From: Ursus arctos
Taxonomy: Eukaryota; Chordata; Mammalia; Carnivora; Ursidae
NCBI RefSeq assembly: GCF_023065955.2
Contig: NW_026622930.1
Span: 23,661,449-23,725,448, forward strand
DNA length: 64,000 bases
Direction: 5' to 3'
Positions within the stretch are counted from its first letter, which is position 1. Each line of letters opens with the position of its first letter. The notes beneath the pieces are model-generated. The model was not told where the DNA came from and searched no databases. It saw only the letters and a program-made list of their open reading frames with translations. Both the position numbers and the translations under genes were made by a program. This document shows, piece after piece, positions 12,153 to 23,080 of this stretch.

Positions 12153-12348
12153 TTTTTTAAGATTTTTTTTAAGATTTTATTTATTGGAGAGAGAGAGAGA
12201 GACAGCGCAAGCATGAGGAGGGGACCAGAGGGAGAAGCAGACCCCCCACTGAGCAGGGAGCCTGACACGGGACTTGATCCTAGGACCCCAGGATCATGAC
12301 CTGAGCCAAAGGCAGGCGCTTAACCGACTGAGACACCCAGGTACCCCT
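12153..12348 (-). repeat. SINEC, minus strand
   Basis: Poly-T, GA tract, reversed head; exact direct repeat ATAGCAACAT at 12143-12152 and 12349-12358. The tail contains a duplicated 'AAGATTTT' unit. Confidence 0.93.
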
Positions 12349-12479
12349 ATAGCAACATATTTTAGATCTGGGTGCCGGAGTTTATCATATTTTCTCTCTA
12401 CTTTTTAATTCATTTGAATTTTCATATAGAGATTCAAAGACAGATCCTAGCCTGCTATTCGTAACCTTTCACTGTGGCC

Positions 12480-12690
12480 TAGGAGCCCTGTGTTCTCGGC
12501 CCAAGCCAGCCTCTCCTGCCTCATTTCACACCACATGTCCTGTCAATCACTCTACTCCATCCCACTGCCCTCCTTTCAGGGCCTTGAACAAGACAAGCTC
12601 ATTCCCTTCTCGGGGCTTTTAAGGTTGCCATTTCCTCTTCCCAGGGTGCACTGGGCCTGCCCTTGGAAGGGCCCCACACTTGCAGTTTAA
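12480..12690 (+). repeat. L2-like fragment
   Basis: Phrases such as 'CTCATTTCACACCACATGTC' and 'CTTTCAGGGCCTTGAACAAG' resemble the L2 3' region; heavily decayed. Confidence 0.45.
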
Positions 12691-13189
12691 TGTGAAAGAA
12701 TAATGCCTGCACCCCAACAAAGATGTCTACACCCTAATCCCTGAAATATGGGACTGTGTTACCCTACGTGGCAAAGGGGAACTCAGGCTGCAGATGAAAT
12801 GAAGGTTGCTGATCTTGAGATCTTGTGATCAAGAGAAGATCTCAGATTATTAGGTGGGCCTAGTGTAATTACAGTGGTTCTTTTAAGTGGAAGAGGGAAG
12901 CAGAAGAAGAGAATCAGAGAGCTAGCAGCATGAGAAGGACTTGGCCGACGTTGCCAGCTCTGAAGATGGAGAATGGGTGCCATGAGCCAAGGAATGCAGA
13001 TGGAAAAGACAAGGACGTGAATTCTCCTCTAGAGCCTCCAGAAGGAACACAGCCCTGCTGACACATTCATTTTAGTCCAGTGAGAAGCATTTCAGACTCC
13101 TGACCTCCAGAACTGTAAGAGAATAAATCAGTATCTTAAGCCACGAAGTTTGTGGTAGTTTGTGGTAGCAGCAATAGGAAACTAATACA
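12691..13189 (+). repeat. MaLR/MLT1-like solo LTR (family uncertain)
   Basis: Starts TGTGAAAG and ends CTAATACA. It contains the characteristic phrases 'CATTTCAGACTCCTGACCTC' and 'AAGCCACGAAGTTTGTGG', with a poly-A signal AATAAA just before the latter. No internal viral sequence accompanies it. Confidence 0.65.
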
Positions 13190-13735
13190 GTAGCTGTCTT
13201 GAAATTCTTAATTTTATCTTTGAATTTATGTTTTGCAAATGAAGCCAGATGGGACAAAGGAGCATGCACCCGGGGGACTCAGCTCATGCACCATCCTACC
13301 TCCCCAGTGAGTTCTCGGCTGCCCACTGCCCACCCCACCCCCAGTGCTCCACCCAGTCTCCCCACCTTCACCCCACAGCCAGGCTGCTCTCCACCCAGGG
13401 TGGCAATCAGATTGCTGCCGGGGGAGATCTGCATTCTGCCACAGCCCTTCATCCCCGCTGGGGGCCTGAGTGCAAGCCTAGGCAGGACAGAGTCATCCAC
13501 ATGTCAGGCAGCACCACTCCCCACTCTGGACTAACATCACCAAGGGCAAGTTCAACAGGAGACCCAGCAGGGACCCCTCCCCTGCCCCCAATCCACATCC
13601 TGAGCACATTCCAGCACCGAGACTGCAATCTCTTGGGAGCTGCCCATCCACTGTGGGTGGGGGCTGTAGGACCATAGGAAGGGGAGACTGATGTCCCCAC
13701 CCTCAGCGAGAACCCCACAGTTTCATTTTGCACTG
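13190..13735. other. Intron 3 sequence, C-rich, no feature seen
   Basis: CCC-rich stretch giving long proline-rich spurious frames on both strands; no repeat or exon recognised. Confidence 0.45.
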
Positions 13736-14157
13736 AGCCCTGTAAATTACATAGCCCTGCCTTTTCTGCTAACAATATTCTCCCAGCTCCTCACCTGCTG
13801 TTCTTTCATCACTTCTCACTTTTAGCTGGAAAACCCCATATCAGAGAGCCCTTCCCCAGCCCTGCTTCAGTTGCTTTTTATCCTATGACCACAGTTTCTC
13901 TCTCTTAGGGCCCTCAGCAAAAGCTGACATAGCTTGTTTCCCTACCTCACTGATTCCCTAAAAAGAGCCCACTATGTGCCAAGCCCTGTTCTAAGTGCTG
14001 AGGATACAGCAAGCAGAACAGAGAGACACCTGCCCTCCAGGAAAGGACGTTCTCGTGAGTTCCACTGATTGTTAACTAGCTCTTATCCCCTCAAGAATAG
14101 ACCGCTATATACCCCACACCTGGCACAGTGCCTGGCCCATAGCAGGTGCTCAATTAA
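13735..14157 (+). repeat. L2-like remnant
   Basis: Contains 'CACTATGTGCCAAGCCCTGT', 'TCTAAGTGCTGAGGATACAG' and 'CCTGGCACAGTGCCTGGCCC', phrases of L2 3' ends, in two or more pieces. Confidence 0.6.
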
Positions 14158-14173
14158 AATTTGCTACATAATT

Positions 14174-14584
14174 GGGGCACATGGATGGCTTAGTTGGTTG
14201 AGCGTCCAACTCTTTTTTTTTTTTAAGATTTATTTATTATAAAGAGAGAAAGAGCAGGGGTAGAGGCAGAAGGAGGAGAAGAGGGAGAGAATCTCAAGCA
14301 GACCTCTACTGAGCATGGAGCCCGACATGGCTCTATCCCACAACCCTGAGATCATGACCTGAGCCGAACCCAAGAGTCAGAGGCTTAAGTGACTGAGCCA
14401 CCCAGGTGCCCCAGAACGTCTGACTCTTGATTTCGGCTCAGGCTGTGATCTTGGGGTCATGGGATCAAGCCCCAGTCAGGCTCCATGCTGTGCATGGGGC
14501 CTGCTTAGAACTCTCTCTCTCATTTGCCCCTCCCCCCCATGCACACATGCATGCTCTCTCCCTCTCTAAAAAATAAAAATAAAA
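14174..14584 (+). repeat. SINEC interrupted by an inverted SINEC
   Basis: Outer element 14174-14211 and 14428-14584, flanked by AATTTGCTACATAATT (14158-14173) and AATTTGCTACACAATT (14585-14600). The break falls within the first 40 bp of its head. Confidence 0.9.
14212..14413 (-). repeat. SINEC, inverted and nested
   Basis: Poly-T through reversed head, bounded by AGCGTCCAACTCT (14201-14213) and the diverged copy GAACGTCTGACTCT (14414-14427). Outer and inner copies are in opposite directions and could pair with each other. Confidence 0.9.
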
Positions 14585-15499
14585 AATTTGCTACACAATT
14601 GACTGTATGAATAGTGAGCGGTTTAGGTCCTCTGCACGGCGACCAGGCAGAGCACGAAGACATCCCTCTTCTCTTCGTTCTGCAGAGTGTGGGGCATGAG
14701 GATCGGGGGGGGGGGGGGGGCAGTGCCCCAGTTCCTGAACCGCGTTGCCTTAAATTAGCCTCACATATGTCCCGCCATATCAGTCAACTGTTTATTTGTA
14801 CATTTAAGTGAAGTTATTCTGCTAATTGGACATATGTCTCACGATTCTACAAGGAAAAGTCTATTAAAAAGTCTTGCTGTAACAGGCAAGAGCTTTTGAG
14901 GGTAGTTTTACTCAGGGACAGGAAGGGAGCTGAGTGGATTTTAATTTGGTAGAAAATAGCTGCTTGGGGCCAAGACGGTGAGAAGCGGGAAATCAAGAAC
15001 AGGCTATTAGATTATTAATGTGGTTAACAAGCGTCTCCATCAACCTTATAGCTGCAGACTGCCTTCCACCAACTTTATCAGTTATATCATGGCCTCCCAT
15101 CTACCCCTGCTATTCCAGAGATTCCCATTTTGGGGACATGGACACTGAGGCAGGAGAAGTGCATCCCACCCAAGCCAGTATGAGTTGGGCCTCACAGCCC
15201 CTGTGGCCTCACGTTCTGAGCATATGAAGGTGTGAAAATTTTGGAGTCAGGGATAAACAGCCCAAAGGGTTTCGGGAGAGATGGTAGGGGGCTGAGGGGG
15301 TGGGAGAGAGGGCAAGGAAAACTCTGGTTTGTCAAGCTTGACAAATGGTTCAAACTCCCTTGGACAGCAAGGAAATCCATGGCTCGGCTGCTGGCCTACA
15401 GCAACCCTAGAAGCTCATCCGGTCCCGCTGAGAGAGCCAGGAGTCCCAGTTCTAGGCAAGGGCTCAGGAACCACCTGATTTGTGATTAAATCGAAGACC
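14585..15499. other. Unique intronic DNA with a 16-G run
   Basis: No dispersed repeat recognised. A homopolymer of 16 G lies at 14705-14720. 14760-15060 is AT-balanced and repeat-free. Confidence 0.5.
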
Positions 15500-15877
15500 C
15501 CGTAGTGGGCTGAATGGTGGCACCCAAAAAGATATGCCCTTGTCCTAACCCCCTGGGCTTGTGATTGTGACCTTATTTGGAAAAAAGGAACCCTGTACAT
15601 GTAACTAAGGTAAGAATCTTGAGATGAGATCATTCTGGATTGCCCAGGCAGGCCCTAAACCGCATGACGAGTCTCCTTCCAAGCAAGAGAGGACAGAGGC
15701 AGAGACTGGAGTGACACAGCCACGAGGCATGTCTGAAGCCACCAGAAGGAGCATGGCCCCACTGGCACCTTGATTTTGAACTTCTGGTCTCCAGAACTGG
15801 GAGAGAATACATTTCTGTTGTCATTGGCCACCCAGTTTGTGATGATTTGTCACAGCGATTACAGGAAGCTAATACGC
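15500..15877 (+). repeat. MaLR/MLT1-like solo LTR (second copy, same type)
   Basis: Shares the plan of the copy at 12691: 'AAAAAGATATGCCCTTGTCC', 'TGACCTTATTTGGAAAAAAG', 'CTTGAGATGAGATCATTCTG', and ends 'GGAAGCTAATACG'. Same strand as the first copy. The DNA between them is not retroviral. Confidence 0.65.
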
Positions 15878-15879
15878 CT

Positions 15880-16045
15880 GCTTACTAGCGGTAGACCCTT
15901 GGGCAAATCACTTAATCTGTGCCTCCATTTTGTCATCCATAAAACGGGGGTAGATACCTCAGATTGTCGTGAAGTTAAAGGAGATAATAGAGACAACCCT
16001 TAGCCCCGTGCCCGTCTCACAGTGCTCGGTCAATACAAACACTCA
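15880..16045 (+). repeat. MIR fragment
   Basis: 'GACCCTTGGGCAAATCACTT', 'AATCTGTGCCTCCATTTTG' and 'CATAAAACGGGGGTAGATAC' follow the MIR core and 3' part. Confidence 0.8.
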
Positions 16046-17449
16046 TTCTTAGCCTCAGAAGCCTGCCTGGGGAACTCATGAAAAATACAGTTTTCCAGGC
16101 CTCATCCCAGAATCACTGAAAACAAACCTTTAGAGTACGCATCTAGGGATCTGCACTTTATAAGGCTCCTCAGGTGTCTCTGATCACCTGACAGTACGCT
16201 GTCCCATTCCCACCTCCGTGACAAGACCGCCAGAATCTCTTGTTTCTGGAAAGCTGCCCTTCCAGATACAGATTTCCCTGCTGTCCTTGGTAACCCACTG
16301 CAGTAGAAAATCACCTTAGCAGTAAGGAAGTCCTAGCTCATGCCATCCCTCATCACGTAGCATTGTGCCCCTTCCCGGAACTACGTTTGGCAGAGGAAGA
16401 AACAGCTGGGGTGTGGTGGAAGTACCCTACCCAGGGCAGGAAAGGAAACAGTGCAGAGTTTTCAGTGGGAAAAGCAATAAAGCAATGAGAAGCCCAGCCA
16501 TGGTTAGTCTGGGATGGAGTCTGAGATGGGCAAGGACAGTGTCTCCAGCGGGCGTTTCTCCAGCTCCTGCCCCCTTAGGTATAGGCTAACCCTCGACATG
16601 GCATCTTCTCTGGGGAGCAGTGTGCTCTGGCCTCCTCCACCCACCCCACAAGAACCAGGTAGCGGGAGCAGTTGGTGAGCGGCTCTGCGGCCGCAAAGAG
16701 CCAGCCTTGTGTGTCCAGGCAGCCTGGGTAGGCAAGAAAGCTACAGAGACACGAAAATGTGGAACTGGCTAATGCTGTTAATTGCACGGACCAGCACATG
16801 GCAATGGCCTCCCATCACCAGAAACACAAGGCTTTTTTTGTTTCATTTCAGCTATGGCCTCTGGAAAAAGATCACTGCTTCTGAGCAGTAGCAAATACCA
16901 TCTCATCAGGCAACTTCAAGTCCGCAGCAGCCCCAAGAGATATACAGGGTGAGCTAGGGGAAGAGAAGAGCTAGAAAGAGAGTGGCCAAACCCAGCATTG
17001 GAGAGACCACGACAATGATGGGCGCGAGCCAGAGTTCGGCCCAGCATCTGCTACCAATGGTGCAGCCTGTTTCTCCCAGGGCAACCCAGTACCAGTGACA
17101 GTGTGCAAAAAGATGGTAAAAGAGGCGATTTCAGGTGGTACCCAGGACACTTCTTATTTGCGTATGCAGAGCCCCAAAAAAGAGATACCTAGTCTATCAA
17201 GCCTGCAATCTTGCTTAGAACAAAGCCAAGTAAAGGAAAAAATCAATAGGATGAAAAACACCCAAATACATGAATAGTTGGTTTCCAAGAAGTACGTGGG
17301 AATGACAACCAATGAATTCAAGATAGTGCTTGCTTCTGATTTTATAGGAGGAAGGCTGGAATCAGGGAAGTACCCCAGGGGCTACAATTGTATGGGTAAG
17401 GTATTATTTCTGAAATTGTACAGTGAGAAGAGTGAGCACTAAATTATTT
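16046..17449. other. Intron 3 sequence, no feature seen
   Basis: About 1.4 kb of mixed sequence. 16080-16200 has the phrase 'GGATCTGCACTTTATAAGGC' seen in old DNA-transposon or MER debris, but I cannot name it. No exon-like open frame with splice sites. Confidence 0.45.
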
Positions 17450-17653
17450 CTTTTTTTTTTTTAAAGATTTTATTTATTTATCTGACAGAGAGAGAGAGAC
17501 AGCCAGCGAGTGAGGGAACACAAGCAGGGGGAGTGGGATAGGAAGAAGCAGGCTTCCAGCAGAAAAGCCCACCGTGGGGCTCGATCCCAGAACTCCGGGA
17601 TCACGCCCTGAGCCGAAGGCAGACGCTTAACAACTGAGCCACCCAAGCGCCCT
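17450..17653 (-). repeat. SINEC, bear-type, minus strand
   Basis: Exact 15-bp direct repeat AGCACTAAATTATTT at 17435-17449 and 17654-17668. It forms an inverted pair with the SINE 140 bp away at 17793. Confidence 0.95.
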
Positions 17654-17792
17654 AGCACTAAATTATTTTTTATACCTTTCCTTAGGTCTTATACATTTCA
17701 TGTGGGCTTTTTCATTTCATGTTTTTTTTTAAATACAAGAGGTATGAGGTCCATAGGTCACTGGTAAGTCTAGATCAAGAAGACGTGACATG

Positions 17793-18002
17793 AGGGGCGC
17801 CTGGGTGGCACAGCGGTTAAGCATCTGCCTTCGGCTCAGGGCGTGATCCCGGCGTTGTGGGATCGAGCCCCACATCAGGCTCCTCCGCTGTGAGCCTGCT
17901 TCTTCCTCTCCCACTCCCCCTGCTTGTGTTCCCTCTCTCACTGGCTGTCTCTATCTCTGTCAAATAAATAAATAAAATCTTTAAAAAAAAAAAAAAAAAA
18001 AG
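17793..18002 (+). repeat. SINEC, bear-type, near-consensus
   Basis: Clean head GGGGCGCCTGGGTGGCACAG, bear-type body and long A tail. Direct repeat AAGAAGACGTGACATG at 17777-17792 and 18003-18018. One of the youngest-looking copies here. Confidence 0.96.
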
Positions 18003-18018
18003 AAGAAGACGTGACATG

Positions 18019-18765
18019 TGCATGGCCTGCCTAGGAACTATAGGGAAGCCACCACGCACAGAGCGCAGTCTCCAAGGAGAAGCCCGAGTGATGCCATTTT
18101 CCTCCAGGATCCCCACAGATGGAAGCAAACCCACCAAGTCTCTTCCCAGACCACGCCAAGGCCCAAGTTGCTAGTCGCCTGGAACTCTCTCCAAATTGGG
18201 GCCACCGCGCAAAGTTGTGCAGGTTTGCAATGCAGTACTCAGAAAGGTTTGGGTACAAAGCTAAAAAGGAGGCACTGGGTGCCATTGCAGACTCTGTCTC
18301 CCTACTCCACAGGCCTGGTCCTTGGATGACCCAAGCAGAACACATTAAATGCAGCTCATGCTCCTGCAAAACTTACCACAAACTCTGAGAAAGCCAGTCA
18401 CCAAGACAGCAAAGATTCCCTTTCTCTCCTCCTCTTCTTTGTAGAATATTCTCTGACAAATGTTCCAGGATGAGAAAGGAAAGCAGCAGAAGGGGACCTG
18501 AGGGACGGGGTGCATGAAAACTCACCCACAAGCTTGCACACCAGGTTGACAGCACACACGCAAAGAAGAGCGGCACAATATTAGAGCCAACTACACCAGA
18601 AGAAGCCTTCGCAGTACGCACCCCACCCTCACTCACCATGCTGGGTCAGGAGCCCCTCCCACGCAAGGCTCCTGCCCCCCTGCCCCCTCCCCTGCCCCAC
18701 CCCCTTCTTGGCTGGGAGTCAGTTGTCAGGAGCCAGAGCTGGAATGAAGACAAATCGATCCTTCT
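18019..18765. other. Unique intronic DNA, no feature seen
   Basis: About 0.75 kb with no recognised repeat; open frames on both strands overlap and lack coding character. Confidence 0.45.
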
Positions 18766-18920
18766 GCAACTGGTGATTTCACGCCTGCTTCCCCCCACTG
18801 GACTGTGGGCAGCTGGAGGGCAGAGGTCAAGTCTTATTTCCCTTCATATCCTCCAAGGCTGGGCCTCGCGCAAGACCCGGCACAGAGCAGGCTCAGTTAA
18901 AGTTTGTTTAAATAACAGAC
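18766..18920 (+). repeat. L2 3'-end fragment
   Basis: 'GACTGTGGGCAGCTGGAGGG', 'CAGAGGTCAAGTCTTATTTC' and 'CCGGCACAGAGCAGGCTCAG' follow the L2 3' end. Confidence 0.6.
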
Positions 18921-19270
18921 GGATGGAAGACCAGTGAAGACATGTCCTCGTGTGGCCAGGATAGTCTCCAGGTTTCAGAGAATATTCCTGAAGAGCCAGG
19001 CACGGCTACAGTTCCTCTTGCTGGGCAACAAGATCTTTAAAGCACTTCTTGACTTATCACACCTTCGCTAAGCTGGTAGCACCGTTATCCTCAAAACTGG
19101 CAGTTGTTTGGTAGCTTAAGAGTTGAAACCCTTTCCCAAAGCAAAGAGCTAGCAGCACCCACTGGTTCCTCTGGAGGGTCCATACTTCCCTCCACTGGGA
19201 ATGCAAATTCCAAATCTTTGGTGGATTAACTTTTTGCTTGGTTGATTAAATCTAAAAAGGAATTCCCCAG

Positions 19271-19478
19271 GGGCGCCTGGGTGGCTCCGTGGTTTAAGTG
19301 TCTGCCTTCAGCTCCCATCATGATCCTGGGTCCGGGGATAGAGCCCCATGTCCAGCTCTCCACTTGGTGGGAAGCCTGCTTCTCCCTCTCCCTCTGCCTG
19401 CCGGTCCCCCTGCTTGTGTGTCCTTTCTCTCTATCTCTGTCAAATAAATAAATAAGTAAAATCTTAAGGAAAAAAAAA
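19271..19478 (+). repeat. SINEC
   Basis: Exact 17-bp direct repeat AAAAAGGAATTCCCCAG at 19254-19270 and 19479-19495. The variant head reads GTGGCTCCGTGGTTTAAG. Confidence 0.95.
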
Positions 19479-19672
19479 AAAAAGGAATTCCCCAGGGGGA
19501 GAGTCTATTGCCCTTCTTCCTCCTCCCCTGTGTTTCCCAAACCCAGCCCAGCAGGAGCACAGCCTCAGGGCTCACATGGGGGTAGATGGACCCAGGGGAG
19601 AAACAAGCCAGCAGGGAAGATCTGGATGTCCAAGTCCAAGCCCAAGATCTGCCACAAAACTGCAGGGGGCTT

Positions 19673-19792
19673 GAGGTATCTGGGTGGCTCCGCTGGTTAG
19701 GGGCAACTCTCAATCTCAGCTCAGGCCTTGATCTCAGGGTTGTGCGTTCAAGCCCCACGCTGGGCTCTGTGCTGGGCATGGAGCCTACTTAA
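19673..19792 (+). repeat. SINEC, truncated body
   Basis: Diverged head (GAGGTATCTGGGTGGCTCCG) followed by a short body (CTGTGCTGGGCATGGAGCC). The CT part is absent and the tail has become the pentamer repeat that follows. Confidence 0.85.
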
Positions 19793-19875
19793 GAAAAGAA
19801 AGAAAAGAAAGGAAAGGAAAGGAAAGGAAAGGAAAGGAAAGGAAAGGAAAGGAAAGGAAAGGAAAGGAAAGGAAA
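19793..19875 (+). repeat. (GGAAA)n microsatellite on a SINE tail
   Basis: About 15 GGAAA units after a few AGAAA units; nearly perfect, hence likely polymorphic. Confidence 0.95.
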
Positions 19876-21049
19876 CCCCATCACCCTTCTAGACCTCCAG
19901 TTCCATCTGTACATGAGAGGCCTGAGCTAGCTGGTGCTAAAGATGTCTTTCTCAAGGTCAATGGCATAAAAAAAAGGTCAATGGCATAATTATAAAGAGT
20001 CACCACCCCACCTAAGCCCCCTACTGTACTCTAACCAATATCCTTGTCCCTCCAAAACACCCTACCATATACCATGGTTCTAAAGGTGGACAACAGATGA
20101 CCTTTCTCTCTAAACGCAGATTTCAGTAATGTTGAAATTGTTATCCCATACTCAAGCCCAAAGTAGCCCATGTCCTTAAACAAGGTCAGGTATAAGCATT
20201 AGCAGAATTTAATGGGCACAAAAGGTTCCTACAGCAAAATTATAACTGCTTCCTGCCTGCAGGTGAGTAAGTACTGCAGGGGAACCTCCCATCTGCTCTA
20301 TGCGAGCCCCACTAGAGGTGTAGTGCTCCTGACCTCCCTCCCCTCTCGCTCCCTGTGAGAGGAGGAATCACCAATCAGACTGGTGAGTCTGAGAGAAGAA
20401 ACATCGCGCTCAGCCCACCGCTTCCTCTCACCTCCGTTTTGGGGATCCGCACACACCCGCAGGACACTGGCGCTCCGCTCCTTCCTGCCCTAAGAGGCAG
20501 GCCCCCCTGCGAGAGGCTTGTCCTGTCACATCTGTGCCCGTGTAGGTAAGTCTATCAAACTCAGGAGCGAAGTACAAGCCCACTGGCTCACAGACCCACG
20601 ACACCTGCTCCCGCCCGGCTTTTGTCAGTAATAAGGCTGACATTCTGAGCTCTTCCTGGCAGACACCTGCATCTCCTTGGTTCCGCTTCTCAGACAAGGA
20701 GGAGAAGAGCATTAATCATTACCTCCTCAAGCCCAGGTAGTAAGTACTAGTGTAACCAACAGGACGCGCACACTACTGCTGACCTGACGCATCCGACACC
20801 ACAGGAGTCCAGCGACCTACTCGGAAATAAGGAGTCGGATTCAACTCAAAAGCTTCCCAGTCACAGCAGCAGTTGAGGTCCCCTCCTATATTAGGACTCT
20901 GATTAAGAAAGGAAAAGGCACCCGTGATCTCTCTCTCCCTCCCTAGGCACACGTGCACACACACACTCTCTCTCACGATTCTACTCATCATCTGATAGAA
21001 TAGGAGTCAAAAAATATTCAGTGACTGATGATTTCAGGCATTCTCATTC
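19876..21049. other. Intron 3 sequence, no feature seen
   Basis: A short duplicated phrase 'AAGGTCAATGGCATAA' occurs twice, at about 19954 and 19975. A (CT)/(CA)-rich patch lies at 20925-20975. Nothing else is recognised. Confidence 0.45.
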
Positions 21050-21420
21050 ACTGGAGGCTTAACAACGCTTTACCCAAGAACTTGCCATAGCTCCCTATTA
21101 CCTCTGGTATAAACCTTGGCCTCTCACCCCTCTGCGACCTAGCTCGACTTCTCTTTGCCAGTATGCCCCTTCTCTCACCCATACCCTAGTCCCCAGTAAC
21201 AATGAACTAATCTCTGTTTCTTATAGACAACCCGCAAAATTTTACCCATCAACTTCAACCAAAATCACCTGTCCCCAGTGTTACATGTTTCAATCCTACC
21301 CACCTTTCTGAACCCAGCTCCAATACCCCCTTAACTCATTCAGTCTCACCCAGATTGGGCCACTCTCTCTGCTCCTATATGCCTCAAGGATGTTAACTAT
21401 TTAAGGGTATACTAGTTGAA
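21050..21420 (+). repeat. L2-like fragment
   Basis: 'CTATTACCTCTGGTATAAAC' to 'CTGAACCCAGCTCCAATACC' follows the L2 3' region pattern; decayed. Confidence 0.5.
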
Positions 21421-22340
21421 CAAGTAAGTGAATATATTGTAGATAATAAGAGGCAGGTTTCTCACTGTGAGAGAAATCAGTTATGCAAAAGGAATGGAAG
21501 AGAGCTAAAATTCTGTGAGGTTAGGCTGGAATTGGAGACATCAGTATGAACTCATGGTTTTTTAACGGATAGGTGTGTGTATGCATGAGTATACACACAC
21601 ACATTTCCTAGCTCTGTCTCCTGGGAGGGCCTACACAATGGCACTCCAGTAGCAATATGCACATCTAGCACCAACATCTTGGTTTCTAAATACGATCTTC
21701 CAATGAAAGGAACCAAGTCTCCTTGGAGAAGTGATTGATTCCAGGGCTGGGGCAAGGAAAATACAAGATGAGTCTGAGGATTAGAAAGTTAAGATAGCGG
21801 CGGGGGCGCGCCTGGATGGAGCAGTTGGTTGAGTGTCCGACTCTTAGTTTCGGCTCAGGTTGTGATCTTGGGGTTGTGAGATTGAGCCCCACATTGGGCT
21901 CTACACTCAGCACAGAGTCTGCTTAGGATTCTCTCTCCCCGTGCCCCTCTTCCCATGTGTGTACTCACTCACTCACTTGCACACTCTCTCTCTCCCCTCC
22001 CCCAATGTGAACAAATAAATCTTTAAAAAAAAAAAATTTAAGAAAGTGCTCAGAAAAGAATGGAGACGTACAAAAGGACACAGGAATCAATCTGAAGTAG
22101 CTCCCAGTGGCCAAAATTAGAATAATTTGAACAACAAAAATAATGATGGTTTTGGATTGTAACCCATAGAATAATATAAATAATCATAAGTTCATACTGA
22201 TAAAAATAATTAAATAAACAACTGAAGGAGAAGGGACAGCTCTTCCTTACAGAAGAATGCCAATTAATGAATGCAGAAATAAGGAAAACAGAAAATCATT
22301 TACTTGTTCATTAAAATGATAAGGAGCCGTTGAGGCTCCT
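21421..22340 (+). repeat. Old LINE 3'-region remnant, split by a SINE
   Basis: 'GAAAGGAACCAAGTCTCCTT' (21697) and 'GGCAAGGAAAATACAAGATG' before the SINE, then 'GAAGAATGCCAATTAATGAA' after it, resemble L1ME 3' UTR text. Family by memory only. Confidence 0.5.
21800..22036 (+). repeat. SINEC, older long form
   Basis: Head GGGGCGCGCCTGGATGGAGC, body with 'TGTGATCTTGGGGTTGTGAG', long CT tract, A tail. Target duplication not clear. Confidence 0.88.
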
Positions 22341-22659
22341 TATGCCTCTGGATCTCCTCTCTGGCTGCATTGAACAATTCCCAGTGTTTAACTAAATAAA
22401 GCTTCTCATCTGTTCCTACAAATTCAGCTGGGGTAAAGGCCACTGCCACCACTTTACAGATAGGGGAGGACAGGTGCTTGGTGGCAGACCAGGAGCCTGA
22501 AGGACCAAAATGGCTACAATACTACTCAGCATCATGCAAACCTCTCCTCACCCTGTTTAGACCTTGGAATGTCTCAATTTCATTTCTTTCCTCGAATTAC
22601 CAGACCTTCCCATGATTTCTCAAACCTTAACTGAGCTTCAAGATCGAGCATGCTTCTCC
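22341..22659. other. Intron 3 sequence, no feature seen
   Basis: No recognised repeat, exon or regulatory site. Confidence 0.4.
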
Positions 22660-23080
22660 AAGGTCCCCAGTGTATCAGGATTCCTTTGATTGCAAGTAAC
22701 AGAAAACTGACCTCAAATCATCTGAAGCAAAAGGAGAATTTCCTGGCACATATGACTGGAAAGTCCAGTGGTAACCTGGCTTCAGGCTCAGCAAGATCTA
22801 AGGCCTCAAGTGACACTTCCCTCTACAATACTGACTCCATTCACAGACAGGCTTTCCCCTCATGGTGGCAAGATGGCTGCCAGCAGCTCTAAGTCAACAC
22901 CCTATACTCGCAGTAATACAGGAGAAAAGGCAGTGTCCTATGGGGGACACCCCCAAAAGTCCTGGACCTGATGCTCACTGACCAACACTGGCTCAGGTGC
23001 CCGACCCTGAATCAATCTCTAGGGCCAGAGGAATGGACTCTGCTGATGGCCTAAGTCATGTGCCCACTCTTGGTGCTGAG
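22660..23080 (+). repeat. Ancient interspersed repeat, family uncertain
   Basis: 'GATTGCAAGTAACAGAAAAC', 'ACTGGAAAGTCCAGTGG' and 'GGTGGCAAGATGGCTGCCAG' are phrases of a common old mammalian repeat that I recognise but cannot name with certainty. The open frames across it are not genes. Confidence 0.6.

Noticed and set aside
17793..18002. tRNA-like head of SINEs as tRNA genes
   Set aside because: Can-SINE heads derive from tRNA-Lys but lack a foldable cloverleaf and are followed by the SINE body.
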